Shown piece after piece: positions 52,885 through 61,263 of a stretch of 61,263 nucleotides of DNA; the first letter of the stretch is position 1; each line of letters opens with the position of its first letter. A program made the translations under genes and the position numbers. This stretch comes from Burkholderiales bacterium (GTDB taxonomy: Bacteria > Pseudomonadota > Gammaproteobacteria > Burkholderiales > Casimicrobiaceae): contig JANXUB010000016.1 in NCBI GenBank assembly GCA_025352105.1, forward strand, positions 1-61,263. Reading direction: 5' to 3'. Below the pieces are notes generated by a model. That model did not search any database. It saw only the letters and a list, made by a program, of their open reading frames with translations, and was not told the DNA's origin.

Positions 52885-53084
52885 ACGGAGCCACCTTACT
52901 TTGGGGACTTCTGTTCAGCTCAATCGGGTTGGGTTTCTTCATCTATGGTCGAAAACAAACGCGCGCCGTGCCACTCGTTTGCGGCATTGTGCTGATGATC
53001 TATCCGTACTTTGTGCCGAGCACGGTTTGGCTGGTGGTGATTGGCGTGCTGCTATGCGTCGTACCGTATTTTGTAAGGGTCTGA
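52881..53084 (+). CDS. Small two-segment membrane protein
   Basis: 67 residues: MNGATLLWGLLFSSIGLGFF, a short polar turn YGRKQTRAVP, then LVCGIVLMIYPYFV and VWLVVIGVLLCVVPYFV. Two or three membrane helices with no other features. Its ATG overlaps the end of the EAL gene (ATGA), so it is probably cotranslated. The pattern matches small proteobacterial membrane proteins of unknown function. I cannot assign a role. Confidence 0.8.
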   Translation: MNGATLLWGLLFSSIGLGFFIYGRKQTRAVPLVCGIVLMIYPYFVPSTVWLVVIGVLLCVVPYFVRV

Positions 53085-53130
53085 GTGCCGCTTACGCGCT
53101 ACCGATCACATACGCAAAGTCCATCCAAAT

Positions 53131-53197
53131 TCCGTTCAGGCTGAGCTTGTCGAAGCCCCGCAAGTAGCGACAAACCCATCGACCGGCTCAGGGCGAA
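53131..53197. repeat. Pair of GTTCAGGCTGAGCTTGTCGAAG-type repeats
   Basis: CCGTTCAGGCTGAGCTTGTCGAAG (from 53132) and, inverted, TCGACCGGCTCAGGGCGAAC (53179-53198). Same family as those round the GIY-YIG gene at 22764-23232. It separates the convergent small membrane protein and rlhA genes, so it may form a terminator hairpin. Confidence 0.75.
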
Positions 53198-53240
53198 CTA
53201 CACACACTGCACAGCATTGGGGCCCTCCGTGCCCGTGAGG

Positions 53241-55226
53241 CTACGAAGTCAGGGCTGCCGCCGGTCGCTTTGCATAAAACTTGATCGGCGTTGCGCTGGA
53301 AATCGCGGACACCAGAGAAGGCGGTGGCGAGCGCAGTATGTTCGGGCGCATCTTGCCCATCACGTGCATCTCGCACGGTTTGCAGTCGAACTTGAGCGTC
53401 AGCCGGTCGCTGCCGCTGATGAGCGTCATCGGTTCGGCGCGCACCTGGCCCTGCACGCCTTGCACGCCCTTGGCCTGCTTTGGGCACAGGTTAAACGACC
53501 AGCGCAGGCAGTGTTTCGTCACCATGACGGGCACTTCACCGGCCTCAGTGTGCGCTTCGTACGCATCGGCAATCAGCTTGACGCCGTGCTTGGCGTAGAA
53601 GTCGCGTGCTGCCACGTTGTACACATTGGCGAGATACGTTAACGACGTTTCGGGATAGTGTGCGGGCGGAAGAGAGGATTCAGCGCGCGTCCATTTCGGC
53701 ATGCGCTCGATACGATTGGCTTCGAGCTTTTCGACGGCTTCACGGCGAAGTGCGTTGATCGCTGAGGCGCGCACGAACCATGGTTGCGACCAGTCGACTG
53801 TGACGTTGCCTGCCGAAAAAATCGTGTTGCCCAGTTTGCCCAGATTCTCGCGCAGACTCGCTTCGGCGCGCTCCGCGTTTTGTGCCGGATCAGGTGCATG
53901 CTCAATCGTTGCCGCACCGATGGCTCCGGTCGTGTCCGAGAGCGTCAATGCCAATCCTGTGGCTGTTTCACTGAATCGAATGTCGATGGGAATGCGGCGC
54001 TCGGAGGACTTCTTCGTAAGCGTCAACTCCCACGCGTGATCACGGTTGCGGCTGATGGGCGTACCGACGACAAGGCCCTGCAATTCGTGCATCGCAACGT
54101 TCGGCGTAATGCGCCAGACGTCGCCGACTTTTTTGACAACGTTCGCTTGTACCCCCTTCACTTCGCGCTTGTGCATCCACGTCAGTCCGTCGCCGTTGGC
54201 CATCGTCTCGCCGGCGCTGATTTCAAACCATTCAGCGGCGACGCGCGTGACCACGCCCAGCTGCAAGCCCACGTGAGCAGGCGCATCGAACGCGCCGATG
54301 TCCATCTTGCGGCCGGTGGCGAAGTAATCGGTGTTGCTGCGATTGAAAGTCTTGTCGGGATCGGGCGTGAAGGTGTAGGTGCACTTGCCATGTGAGGCCG
54401 CCGCCAGTTCAGGGCGCTGCTCAAGAATGCCGTCGATCAGCGTGCGGTAATGCGCCGTTACGTTTTTGACGTACGCCATGTCCTTGTAGCGCCCTTCGAT
54501 CTTGAAGCTGCGGATGCCAGCATCGATCAGCGCGGCAAGATTGTCGCTCTGATTGTTGTCCTTCATCGAGAGCAGGTGTTTGTCGAACGCAACAACGCGA
54601 CCTTGCGCGTCTTCGAGCGTGTAGGGCAATCGGCATTCCTGCGAACAGGAGCCGCGATTCGCGCTGCGCCCTGTGTGCGCCTCCGAGATGTAGCAATTGC
54701 CCGAAAACGCAACGCACAGCGCCCCATGCACGAAATATTCGAGCGGCACGTGAGGGTTCACAGCCGCCCGCATCTGTGCGATTTGTTGCAGCGTCAACTC
54801 GCGCGCGAGCACCAGTTGCGAGAAACCTGCTTCGCCTAAAAACTTTGCTTTCTCAACCGTTCGAATGTCGCACTGCGTCGAAGCATGCAGCGCAATCGGC
54901 GGAATGTCCAACTCCAGAATTCCCATATCCTGCACGATCAGCGCATCAACACCCGCGTCGTATAGCTCATGAATGTAGCGCCTCGCGGGCTCCAGCTCGG
55001 TGTCGTGCAGGATCGTGTTGACCGTCACAAAAATGCGCGCGCCGAAGCGATGCGCAAACGCGGTTAAACCCGCGATATCCGCCACCGAGTTGTCCGCCTT
55101 GGTACGCGCCCCGAACGCGGGCCCGCCGATGTACACCGCGTCCGCGCCGTGCAGCACCGCCTCGCGCCCGATCTCGGTATCGCGGGCGGGGGAGAGGAGT
55201 TCAAGGTGATGGCGGGGCAGGGTCAT
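53241..55226 (-). CDS. rlhA: 23S rRNA cytidine-2501 hydroxylation protein RlhA (peptidase U32 family)
   Basis: 661 residues, matching the long E. coli RlhA (YdcP) and not the shorter TrhP. The start HHLELLSPARDTEIGREAVLHGADAVYIGG, LIVQDMGILELDIPPIALHASTQCDIRT and CYISEAHTGRSANRGSCSQECRLPY (iron-sulfur type cysteines) are nearly identical in pattern to RlhA. The C-terminal part has KHCLRWSFNLCPKQ and LKFDCKPCEMHVMGK, four more conserved cysteines. It helps hydroxylate C2501 in the peptidyl-transferase centre of 23S rRNA, using prephenate as oxygen-linked donor in E. coli. Encoded alone. Confidence 0.93.
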   Translation of the reverse strand: MTLPRHHLELLSPARDTEIGREAVLHGADAVYIGGPAFGARTKADNSVADIAGLTAFAHRFGARIFVTVNTILHDTELEPARRYIHELYDAGVDALIVQDMGILELDIPPIALHASTQCDIRTVEKAKFLGEAGFSQLVLARELTLQQIAQMRAAVNPHVPLEYFVHGALCVAFSGNCYISEAHTGRSANRGSCSQECRLPYTLEDAQGRVVAFDKHLLSMKDNNQSDNLAALIDAGIRSFKIEGRYKDMAYVKNVTAHYRTLIDGILEQRPELAAASHGKCTYTFTPDPDKTFNRSNTDYFATGRKMDIGAFDAPAHVGLQLGVVTRVAAEWFEISAGETMANGDGLTWMHKREVKGVQANVVKKVGDVWRITPNVAMHELQGLVVGTPISRNRDHAWELTLTKKSSERRIPIDIRFSETATGLALTLSDTTGAIGAATIEHAPDPAQNAERAEASLRENLGKLGNTIFSAGNVTVDWSQPWFVRASAINALRREAVEKLEANRIERMPKWTRAESSLPPAHYPETSLTYLANVYNVAARDFYAKHGVKLIADAYEAHTEAGEVPVMVTKHCLRWSFNLCPKQAKGVQGVQGQVRAEPMTLISGSDRLTLKFDCKPCEMHVMGKMRPNILRSPPPSLVSAISSATPIKFYAKRPAAALTS

Positions 55227-55355
55227 GGGTAGTGCAAAAACAGGGGTAACCCTCTATTTTCGCGCAGAATGGACTTGTTGCGAAACGATTTGGCGGGGAC
55301 TCTCCGCCGCGACCCATCTTCGAATCGATATTCCTAAGTCGTGACGAAGTCGCTC

Positions 55356-57179
55356 CTACATCGTTTTCTTGCCTGCGATGTACGCGTCCACCACCCGTTC
55401 CAGAACGGCCAGCGGCATAGCGCCATTCGCCAGTACTCCGTCATGGAATTCGCGAATGTCGAACCTGGCTCCCAGCGTCGTCTTCGCGCGCTCGCGCAAT
55501 TCCAGAATTATGAGCATGCCTACCTTGTACGCCAACGCCTGACCCGGGTCGACGAAATAGCGCTCGATCTCGGTGGTGACCTCTGATTCCGGCATGCCGG
55601 TTTGCTGCATCATGTAGGCAATGGCCTGCTCGCGCGTCCAGCGTTTACTGTGAATGCCGGTGTCAACGACGAGCCGTACTGCGCGCAACATTTCGTCGCG
55701 CAAACGCCCCAAATTGTCGAGCGGATTTTTCTCGTAACCAGCCTCCCAGGCGAGCTGCTCCGCGTAAAGCGCCCAGCCTTCCAGGTAGGACGTGAACGGC
55801 ACTAGGGAGCGAAAGATGGGCAGCCCCTTGAGCTCCTGCGCAATCGCGATTTGCAGATGATGGCCAGGCACCGCTTCGTGATACGCCAGCGTGCGCATCG
55901 CGTATTTCGGCAGCTCTTTTACGTCGCGCAAATTGGCGTAAAACGTGCCCGGCGCGGAGCCGTCCAGTGGCGCTGGCTGGTAGTACGCACCCGGCGCGCT
56001 TTTCTCCGTGAATTCGGGCACCCGCTTGACCACGACCTTCGCTTTGGGCTTCGTTTTGAAGTACGGTTCGAGCCCCGCGCTCACCTCGTCGATGATCGTC
56101 TGATAGTCCTTGAGCAACTGCGCGCGACCCACATCGTTGTCGGCGTAGAGCTGCTCCGGCGAGGCGTTGAGTTTCGCGATTTTTTCCGCACGCGTGCCGC
56201 TCGGGTAACCCGCGCTGAAGAGGATGGCGTCCATGGCTGCGCCAACGCGCGCGACCTCGGCGAGGCCCAGTGCGTGAATCTGCGCAGCCGTCATCGTGGT
56301 CGTGGTGTTGGATTCAATTTGATATTGGTAATACGCATCGCCATCGGGCAACGACCATGCGCCGTTGTTCGCAGTCGCCGTGCCGCGCAGCGTTTCAAAA
56401 TGCGCGGCGAGTGCCGCATACGCGCGTAACACGCTGTCCTTGACGGTCGCTTCAACGCGCGCAGTGAACGCGTCGCGAGTCGCCGCATCCATTTTTTCAG
56501 CAGGAATTTTGGCGAGCTTTTCTTTGAAGGCGGCGGTCAATTCGTTACCCGCTGTGCCGGACGCCATAAATCCCTTGATCTGCGCCAGCACTTTTTCCAC
56601 CGTAAATTTTGGCGGCACCATGCCTTTGGCCTCGCGCAGTTTGATGCCGTCAATCACCTGCGCAAACTTGCGTGGAAAATCCCGCAGCCGCGCGATGTAG
56701 AGCTCTGCGTCACGCGCGTCGTTCACCTGCTGTTGCTGCGTCATCAGATTCGGCAAATTACTCTGCACGCCAAATAACTGGTTCACCGGAAAATCGTGTA
56801 AACGCCAGCGCTCGCCTTTCACGCGATCATTCACAAAATAGTCGAAGATGTCGTAGGACAGCCGATCCTGACCGTTGTAGCCCGCGCTGTTGTACGACCG
56901 TAGCGTGGTCAGATCATCGCGCCACTGCGCCGCAACCGCGTCTTCATGCGCTTGCGATGAATCAGAAAATTTTCCGTTGTGGCCGCGAATGCCCAACGGT
57001 TCAAGCAAGCGCATGGAGGTCAGCAGCTCGGGGTTATTGAGCGCGAACCGCGCGAACACCCGCGTGTAAAACCAGTTGATCGATAGCGGTTTGGTGTACC
57101 AGGTCTGTAGCCCGAGTGCGAGCACGGCCAGCACAACCACAGCGGCGATCAGTGCTGCCCATTTGAGTGTTCGTTTCAT
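55356..57179 (-). CDS. DUF885 family exported metallopeptidase-like protein
   Basis: 607 residues. Start ATG 57179 precedes a membrane or signal segment (LIAAVVVLAVLALGLQTW). The DUF885 hallmark AYHEAVPGHHLQIAIAQE carries His and Glu in the HExxxGHH zinc-type arrangement, and the C-terminal part has SYLEGWALYAEQLAWEAGY and MQQTGMPESEVTTEIERY. Full length for the family, whose members are thought to be zinc carboxypeptidases; activity is not proven. Starts 9 bp before the end of the BamE-like gene on the same strand, so they are probably cotranscribed. Confidence 0.9.
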   Translation of the reverse strand: MKRTLKWAALIAAVVVLAVLALGLQTWYTKPLSINWFYTRVFARFALNNPELLTSMRLLEPLGIRGHNGKFSDSSQAHEDAVAAQWRDDLTTLRSYNSAGYNGQDRLSYDIFDYFVNDRVKGERWRLHDFPVNQLFGVQSNLPNLMTQQQQVNDARDAELYIARLRDFPRKFAQVIDGIKLREAKGMVPPKFTVEKVLAQIKGFMASGTAGNELTAAFKEKLAKIPAEKMDAATRDAFTARVEATVKDSVLRAYAALAAHFETLRGTATANNGAWSLPDGDAYYQYQIESNTTTTMTAAQIHALGLAEVARVGAAMDAILFSAGYPSGTRAEKIAKLNASPEQLYADNDVGRAQLLKDYQTIIDEVSAGLEPYFKTKPKAKVVVKRVPEFTEKSAPGAYYQPAPLDGSAPGTFYANLRDVKELPKYAMRTLAYHEAVPGHHLQIAIAQELKGLPIFRSLVPFTSYLEGWALYAEQLAWEAGYEKNPLDNLGRLRDEMLRAVRLVVDTGIHSKRWTREQAIAYMMQQTGMPESEVTTEIERYFVDPGQALAYKVGMLIILELRERAKTTLGARFDIREFHDGVLANGAMPLAVLERVVDAYIAGKKTM

Positions 57180-57187
57180 TGCGGCTC

Positions 57188-57697
57188 TCAGCACGGGCGA
57201 ATCAAACCGAAACGCCCTCGTTCACGATTTTCGTCACCCATGCCGGTGCTGGTGACGACGGCGGCGGCGTCATAGCCCACATAAAAACATGCTGCGATGG
57301 GCCCGTTCTGAAAGCGGTAAATGTGCACCAGTTCTTCCTGCCTGAACGGATAACGGAGGGTGTAATACGAGGGCCCGATCAGCGCTTCGACATCGGCCTG
57401 CGCCCAGCCATTTTTGATCCTGGCGACGCGCTCCAGCGTCAGACCCTGCGCCTGGCTCACCAGACGAGCGTCGCTATCAAACTCAAGCAGGAAAACACGA
57501 TTGCCTTCGGGGGCTGTGCTGTAAGTCCAGCGCTCACCCGACGTTGTTTTTTTGATGATGGCCGGCGTGCCCCAGGCCGCTCGTACCTCCGCCTGTGTTT
57601 GTCCGGACTTCAGTGTGCTGATGCCCGCGCAACCGGCGGTGATGCTCACGATAATGACGAAGGCGAGGGTGAGGGTGAGGGTGAATAGAATTTTCAT
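57188..57697 (-). CDS. BamE-like lipoprotein with two SmpA/OmlA-type repeats
   Basis: 169 residues from ATG 57697, which has AGGAG just upstream; a second ATG lies at 57715. The signal ends in ITAGC (lipobox), so this is a lipoprotein. Two copies of the BamE motif follow: LKSGQTQAEVRAAWGTPAII and IKNGWAQADVEALIGPSYY, each with the G-x-T/A-x-x-x-V-x-x-x-x-G-x-P pattern. BamE itself has only one and belongs to the outer-membrane barrel assembly complex; this double form is probably a paralogue with an unknown partner. Followed directly by the DUF885 gene. Confidence 0.82.
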   Translation of the reverse strand: MKILFTLTLTLAFVIIVSITAGCAGISTLKSGQTQAEVRAAWGTPAIIKKTTSGERWTYSTAPEGNRVFLLEFDSDARLVSQAQGLTLERVARIKNGWAQADVEALIGPSYYTLRYPFRQEELVHIYRFQNGPIAACFYVGYDAAAVVTSTGMGDENRERGRFGLIRPC

Positions 57698-57798
57698 CCG
57701 GATGACTCCTGACATGACGTCATTGTCGTGAACTTTGACTGAGCGCGGATGAGTTTAATTCCGCGCCTGATTTCGTGGTCTCAACGTCTGATTGCGAT

Positions 57799-57921
57799 CA
57801 CAGCTTTATCGTGAAACAGCCTTTTTATAAGGGCTTGCAAGCGATTAACTGCAATTCTCGAGTTTTATCGCAATTGCGAGCCAAGCCCATATTCAATGGG
57901 CGTTTCAGGACAAAGCCAATG
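57799..57921. repeat. TCGA-centred palindromic element, copy 6
   Basis: Ends: CACAGCTTTATCGTGAAAC (from 57799) and CGTTTCAGGACAAAGCCAATG (57901-57921). GGGCTTG (57831-57837) pairs exactly with CAAGCCC (57882-57888), and TCGA (57858-57861) is 20 nt from each. GCCCATATTCAATGGGC (57885-57901) is a second hairpin sharing the same GCCC, so two alternative folds exist. Here the arm is CTTG/CAAG where others have CTA/TAG, a compensated change. Confidence 0.87.
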
Positions 57922-58014
57922 GCTTTTTTGGGTGGCTGCTCGCCCCCTGGCAACGATCCGCCATCAACCAATGCGCTACGCTTTCGCGGTACACACGATT
58001 TATCTGGGAGGATT

Positions 58015-58605
58015 ATGCCGCTCAATTTCTCAACGCTCTGGCATGCATTCAAGCTGGGCGCGCTGTTATTGGCGATCGCTGTACCGGTGCAGGCCGCAGA
58101 ACGTGCCATAGACAAGGAAATCGTCGTTGCCGCGACGCTCGACGCGGCCTGGGCGGCGTGGACGACGCGCGAGGGGATTGTGAGCTTCTTCGCGCCGGAC
58201 GCAGTCGTGGACGCGAGGGTCGGCGGCCCTTTTCAGATCTACATCAACCCCGGCGCACCAGCGGGAATGCGGGGCGCAGACGACATGCGCTTTCTGGCGG
58301 TGCAGCCGAAGAAAATGATTTCGTTTGACTGGAACGCACCACCCAACCTGCCCGAAGCGCGGGCGCAACGAACGTTCGTGATCCTGCGGTTCCTGCCCGT
58401 CGATGACAAAAGCACGCGGGTCACCTTGCATCACACCGGCTGGGGAGAGGGCGGTGAATGGGACAAAACGTACACCTACTTCGACCGCGCATGGGGCAAC
58501 GTGCTCGACAACCTCAAGAAGCGTTTCGTGACGGGGCCGATGGACTGGACGGAGTGGCTGGCGCAGTTGAAGAAAATGAACGACGCAGCAGCGGCGAAAA
58601 AGTAA
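58015..58605 (+). CDS. Exported SRPBCC (AHSA1-type) protein
   Basis: 196 residues from ATG 58015, preceded by GGGAGGA (58006-58012). A signal peptide (AFKLGALLLAIAVPVQAA) leads to the SRPBCC helix-grip fold: AIDKEIVVAATLDAAWAAWTTREGI, then DARVGGPFQIYI, PKKMISFDWNAPPNLPEAR, and TRVTLHHTGWGEGGEWDKTYTYFDRAWGNVLDNLKKR. These domains bind hydrophobic ligands. A periplasmic form is less usual than the cytoplasmic AHSA1-like proteins. Ligand unknown. Confidence 0.88.
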   Translation: MPLNFSTLWHAFKLGALLLAIAVPVQAAERAIDKEIVVAATLDAAWAAWTTREGIVSFFAPDAVVDARVGGPFQIYINPGAPAGMRGADDMRFLAVQPKKMISFDWNAPPNLPEARAQRTFVILRFLPVDDKSTRVTLHHTGWGEGGEWDKTYTYFDRAWGNVLDNLKKRFVTGPMDWTEWLAQLKKMNDAAAAKK

Positions 58606-58632
58606 CCAACCAGTTACGTCGGAATTACGTGG

Positions 58633-59439
58633 CTAGGGGAACTTGGCCGAAATCGTCCCCAACACGCCAAAATCCATTACAAACGCATCCCCCGGCGCGC
58701 ACGGCACCGGCACGACGCACGTCCCCGTCGTCACGTAGTCGCCCGCCAGTAATCCATCGCCGTAAACGCACAACTCGTTTGCAAGCCAGGTGAGCGCCAC
58801 GCGCGGATCGCCGAGCACGTTGCTCCCGATGCCGTCCGCTGCGACGGCACCATTTTTGGTCGCAGTCACACCATGTGAAGCCAGGTCAATATCGCGCCAA
58901 TTCGCGGTCACCGCATCACCCACAATCCACCACGAAGCGCAAGCTAAATCCGCAATCACCGACGGCGCGCCAACGTGCAAAAAATCAGCGAAACGACAAT
59001 CCGGAATCTCGATGGCCAGATGCAAACTCGCAACCTCCGACATCACCTCATCGACGCTGTACGCGCCCGCCCCGGCGACGCGCGGAGGCAGCGCACGACC
59101 CATCCGAAACGTGAACTCCGCCTCCACCACGCGCAGCAGACTGGGGACAAGATCAATCGAATTCGCTGCGACAGAGCCCGCCGCAAACGCACGATTCGCA
59201 AGCAACCGACCCGCTAGCGGCCCATCCACATTGATGTGCTTCTGCCCCGCCACACTCGTCGCCGCGATCTTCCAGCCGACGCTCGGTTGACCGGACAAGC
59301 GCGCAACCTCGGCCTGCACTGTGTAGCCTTCGGCGCGAGTGGTCAGAAGGCATGATTCGGGCAGCGCGCTCACCCGCGTGCCGTCGCGAAAGTTTGACCA
59401 GATTAGTTGGGCTGCCTCGGTGATCGCAGTTGGGTTCAT
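58633..59439 (-). CDS. 2-keto-4-pentenoate hydratase / FAH-family protein
   Basis: 268 residues from ATG 59439 (59475 also possible). Matches MhpD-type hydratases: QPSVGWKIAATS near the N-terminus, VEAEFTFRMGRALPP (metal-binding glutamates), LHLAIEIPDCRF, DLACASWWIVGD, and TTGTCVVPVPCAPGDAF at the C-terminal side. It adds water to 2-hydroxypenta-2,4-dienoate or decarboxylates a related acid in meta-cleavage of aromatics. No other aromatic-degradation genes are nearby, so the substrate is uncertain. Confidence 0.88.
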   Translation of the reverse strand: MNPTAITEAAQLIWSNFRDGTRVSALPESCLLTTRAEGYTVQAEVARLSGQPSVGWKIAATSVAGQKHINVDGPLAGRLLANRAFAAGSVAANSIDLVPSLLRVVEAEFTFRMGRALPPRVAGAGAYSVDEVMSEVASLHLAIEIPDCRFADFLHVGAPSVIADLACASWWIVGDAVTANWRDIDLASHGVTATKNGAVAADGIGSNVLGDPRVALTWLANELCVYGDGLLAGDYVTTGTCVVPVPCAPGDAFVMDFGVLGTISAKFP

Positions 59440-59789
59440 GGATGTCCTCGCAAGTGGGTGGCGTGATACCAACACAATGCTACCGATGATTCTTGGCGAT
59501 CAAGCGCCGTTGGCGTTCGTACTTCTTGAGCTCTTGTTGTCGGCAGCTGTATTTGAGAAGTGTTGGGCGAGTTGTCGCTGACGTTATGGCTGAACTCCAT
59601 TGGGGTGAATGTCGAGCAACGGCAGCAACGGACACAACACTTCGCAGAAAAGCAGACCCGCACGACGCCACGCAGTCGCCGAATCTCGCCGGATTGAAAT
59701 GCGCGCCGCACTTGCTGCGTCGCAATGCACTAAAACAAGGTCATTCATCCACGCTTTCGTCGGGTGCAAAAAAGTATTGGGAGAGCGAT
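59440..59789. other. Intergenic spacer without a recognisable gene
   Basis: About 350 bp between the divergent hydratase and SGNH genes. Reading frames here give only low-complexity, out-of-frame products with no plausible start or family likeness. The end (59779-59785, GGGAGAG) is the ribosome site of the next gene. Two promoters are expected but I cannot place them. Confidence 0.5.
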
Positions 59790-60626
59790 ATGCAACGGAA
59801 GTATTTCAAGGCGCTGCAAGCGGCGCTCATGGCGGGCGCGGCGCTGTTGTTGAGCGCTTGCGCGACAACCGCGATGACCGCGCCAGAGCCGTCGAAGGCG
59901 GCGTCGGGGCCGGAGCAAACCAAGGCTGTGCTTTGGGTTGGCAACAGTTTTTTCTACTACAACAACAGCATGCACGGGCACGTGACTCAGTTGATTCGCG
60001 GCTCCGCGATGGCGGACAAAACGGGGCATCGCAGCGTTTCGGCCACCATTAGCGGCTCTGGAATCAACTGGCATGATCTCGATGCGCATTTCAAGCCCAA
60101 CGCGGTCGGATCGTACTCGTTCAACGCAAAAAACGAAGTGGTTTTCAATACATTCACTAAGCCGTTTGACGTGGTATTGATGATGGATTGCAGTCAGTGC
60201 CCGATCCATCCTCAGTTGCGCTCGATCTTTTACGACTTCGCAAAAAAGAACAGTGACATCGCGCGAAAAAACGGGGCACGACCCGCGTTTTTCATGTCGT
60301 GGGCCTATGCGGACGCGCCAGAAATGACGGAGCAGCTGGCCGCGGAGTACACCAATGCAGGACGGGCGAACAACGCGCTGGTCGTTCCCGCCGGGCTTGC
60401 ATTTGCCCGCGTCGTGAAAGAGCGCCCGGACATCAATTTGTACGTGGCTGACAAACGGCATCCGACGCTTGCGGGCACCTACCTCGGCGCGTGCACGGTG
60501 CTGGCGTCGCTCTACGGCGTGAACCCGGAAGGCAATACCTATGCCGCCGGACTTGATCCCGCTGTGGCGAAATATTTGCAAACCGTGGCTTGGCAAACAG
60601 CGCAGGATTACGCGCAGAAGAAATAG
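59790..60626 (+). CDS. SGNH-hydrolase-like lipoprotein
   Basis: 278 residues, ATG 59790 after GGGAGAG; the longer frame to 59493 lacks a signal. Lipobox MAGAALLLSAC at residues 14-24 makes this a lipoprotein. VLWVGNSFFYYNN holds a GNS block I-type motif and VADKRHPTLAGTYL holds the D-x-x-H of block V, fitting an SGNH/GDSL esterase fold; GSGINWHDLDAHF lies between. I see no better match and do not know the substrate. Related lipoproteins hydrolyse ester groups on polysaccharides or lipids. Confidence 0.78.
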   Translation: MQRKYFKALQAALMAGAALLLSACATTAMTAPEPSKAASGPEQTKAVLWVGNSFFYYNNSMHGHVTQLIRGSAMADKTGHRSVSATISGSGINWHDLDAHFKPNAVGSYSFNAKNEVVFNTFTKPFDVVLMMDCSQCPIHPQLRSIFYDFAKKNSDIARKNGARPAFFMSWAYADAPEMTEQLAAEYTNAGRANNALVVPAGLAFARVVKERPDINLYVADKRHPTLAGTYLGACTVLASLYGVNPEGNTYAAGLDPAVAKYLQTVAWQTAQDYAQKK

Positions 60627-60721
60627 TAGCGGCTGGCTTTTGACGCTGCATCGATGCGGCATCAGCGCTATAGGTGCGCCTGGCAGATTGCTCGCAGGCG
60701 ATTTGGTGGCCGCGAGGAATG

Positions 60722-60845
60722 CCAGTAGCTTTTCTTAGGAAACGTATATTTAACCTGGGCTAGACGATGAATTCACCCAAAGTCGAGGATGTCGATTTTA
60801 GGCGCATACCCCTAATGCAAAGGCGATTCCAGCGAAAAGCTGAAC
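60722..60845. repeat. TCGA-centred palindromic element, copy 7
   Basis: Ends: CCAGTAGCTTTTCTTAGGAA (60722-60741) and TTCCAGCGAAAAGCTGAAC (60827-60845). GGGCTA (60757-60762), TCGA (60783-60786) and TACCCCT (60807-60813), with 20-nt spacings. Apart from this element nothing recognisable was seen between 60627 and 60869. Confidence 0.8.
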
Positions 60846-60869
60846 ATAAAAAATCGATAGAAAATTAGG

Positions 60870-61263
60870 TCAGCGCCGCTCCAGCGCCAACTCCACCAGC
60901 CGCGACACGAGATCGCCGTAGCTCACGCCTGCTGCGCGCCAAAGCTCCGGATACATCGATGTTTTGGTGAAGCCGGGCATGGTGTTCACCTCGTTCAGGA
61001 ACAGCTCGCCGGTGCTGTCGATGTAGAAAAAATCGACGCGCGCGAGACCGGCGCAGTCGAGCGCCTTGAACGCCTCCACCGCCAGCGCCCGCGCCCGCGC
61101 CGCGATGGCGGGCGGCAGCATCGCGGGGATGTGCATTGCGGCCTTGCCTGCGGTGTATTTGGTTTCGTAGTCGTAGAACTCGCTGTCGAACGTCAGCTCA
61201 CCGACGGGGCTTGCCTGCGGGGCATCGTTGCCAAGGATGCCGACTTCGATTTCGCGCGGCTTT
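60870..61263 (-). CDS. ddl: D-alanine--D-alanine ligase, C-terminal part
   Basis: The reading frame is open from the window's right edge (61262) to the stop at 60870, giving 131 residues of the C-terminal ATP-grasp half. Seen: [63 protein letters not shown] with the magnesium-binding Glu and Asn, and [26 protein letters not shown]. It joins two D-alanines for peptidoglycan synthesis. The ATG at 61136 is internal. The N-terminal half lies outside the window. Confidence 0.95.
   Translation of the reverse strand, partial: KPREIEVGILGNDAPQASPVGELTFDSEFYDYETKYTAGKAAMHIPAMLPPAIAARARALAVEAFKALDCAGLARVDFFYIDSTGELFLNEVNTMPGFTKTSMYPELWRAAGVSYGDLVSRLVELALERR

Noticed and set aside
55338..55360. GACGAAGTCGCTCCTAC stretch before the DUF885 gene end
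   Set aside because: It resembles a known kind of dispersed repeat arm, but no inverted partner lies nearby, so it is not listed as a feature.

Overview
The window looks like chromosome of a GC-rich betaproteobacterium, probably Burkholderiales-like. This is inferred from two TctC/Bug periplasmic binding proteins, a creBCD locus, tupBCA, RlhA, and typical proteobacterial housekeeping genes (thyA, aroC, adk, ddl). I see no phage, plasmid or insertion-sequence genes, no rRNA or tRNA genes and no CRISPR array.

Layout. 1-5.1 kb: thyA, running off the left edge and carrying an in-frame repeat insertion; a hydrolase-caspase gene paired with an astacin-like metalloprotease; a GST. 5.1-12.2 kb: a CsgG-like lipoprotein, a TPR-GGDEF protein, a truncated membrane-protein gene, and creBCD with a perfect CreB operator before creD. 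12.4-18.4 kb: class III aminotransferase, TonB receptor, SDR and YihY. 18.4-25.5 kb: tungstate importer tupBCA, an MFS-acyltransferase fusion, a GIY-YIG gene between repeats, aroC, and an alkB split by a one-base frameshift. 25.7-33.6 kb: adk, then on the minus strand pstSCAB followed by an arsenosugar cluster (ArsM-type methyltransferase, ArsS, two glycosyltransferases). 33.8-46.3 kb, all minus strand: two DUF3617-type genes, then a redox locus reading dsbD, choice-of-anchor-D cytochrome-like protein, tlpA, DUF4266, DUF3570, apbE, response regulator, sensor kinase. 46.4-53.1 kb: two TctC proteins, a lipoprotein binding protein, pdxA and a MASE1-GGDEF-EAL protein. 53.2-61.3 kb: rlhA, DUF885, a BamE-like lipoprotein, SRPBCC, a hydratase, an SGNH lipoprotein and the end of ddl.

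Two things stand out. First, the redox locus: DUF3570 carries a D-x-x-S-G-A-T sequence matching the ApbE flavinylation consensus, with apbE adjacent, thiol-disulfide proteins upstream, and a PmrA/QseB-type box in front of dsbD that the locus' own two-component pair could bind. Second, seven copies of a roughly 120-bp palindromic element with rigid geometry (terminal inverted repeat, GGGGCTA, 19-20 nt, TCGA, 20 nt, TAGCCCC, terminal inverted repeat) lie between genes or at gene ends. One truncates a gene and one supplies a stop codon.

Other dispersed repeats are abundant. One kind lies inside thyA without breaking its frame, and another flanks the GIY-YIG gene and encodes its C-terminus.
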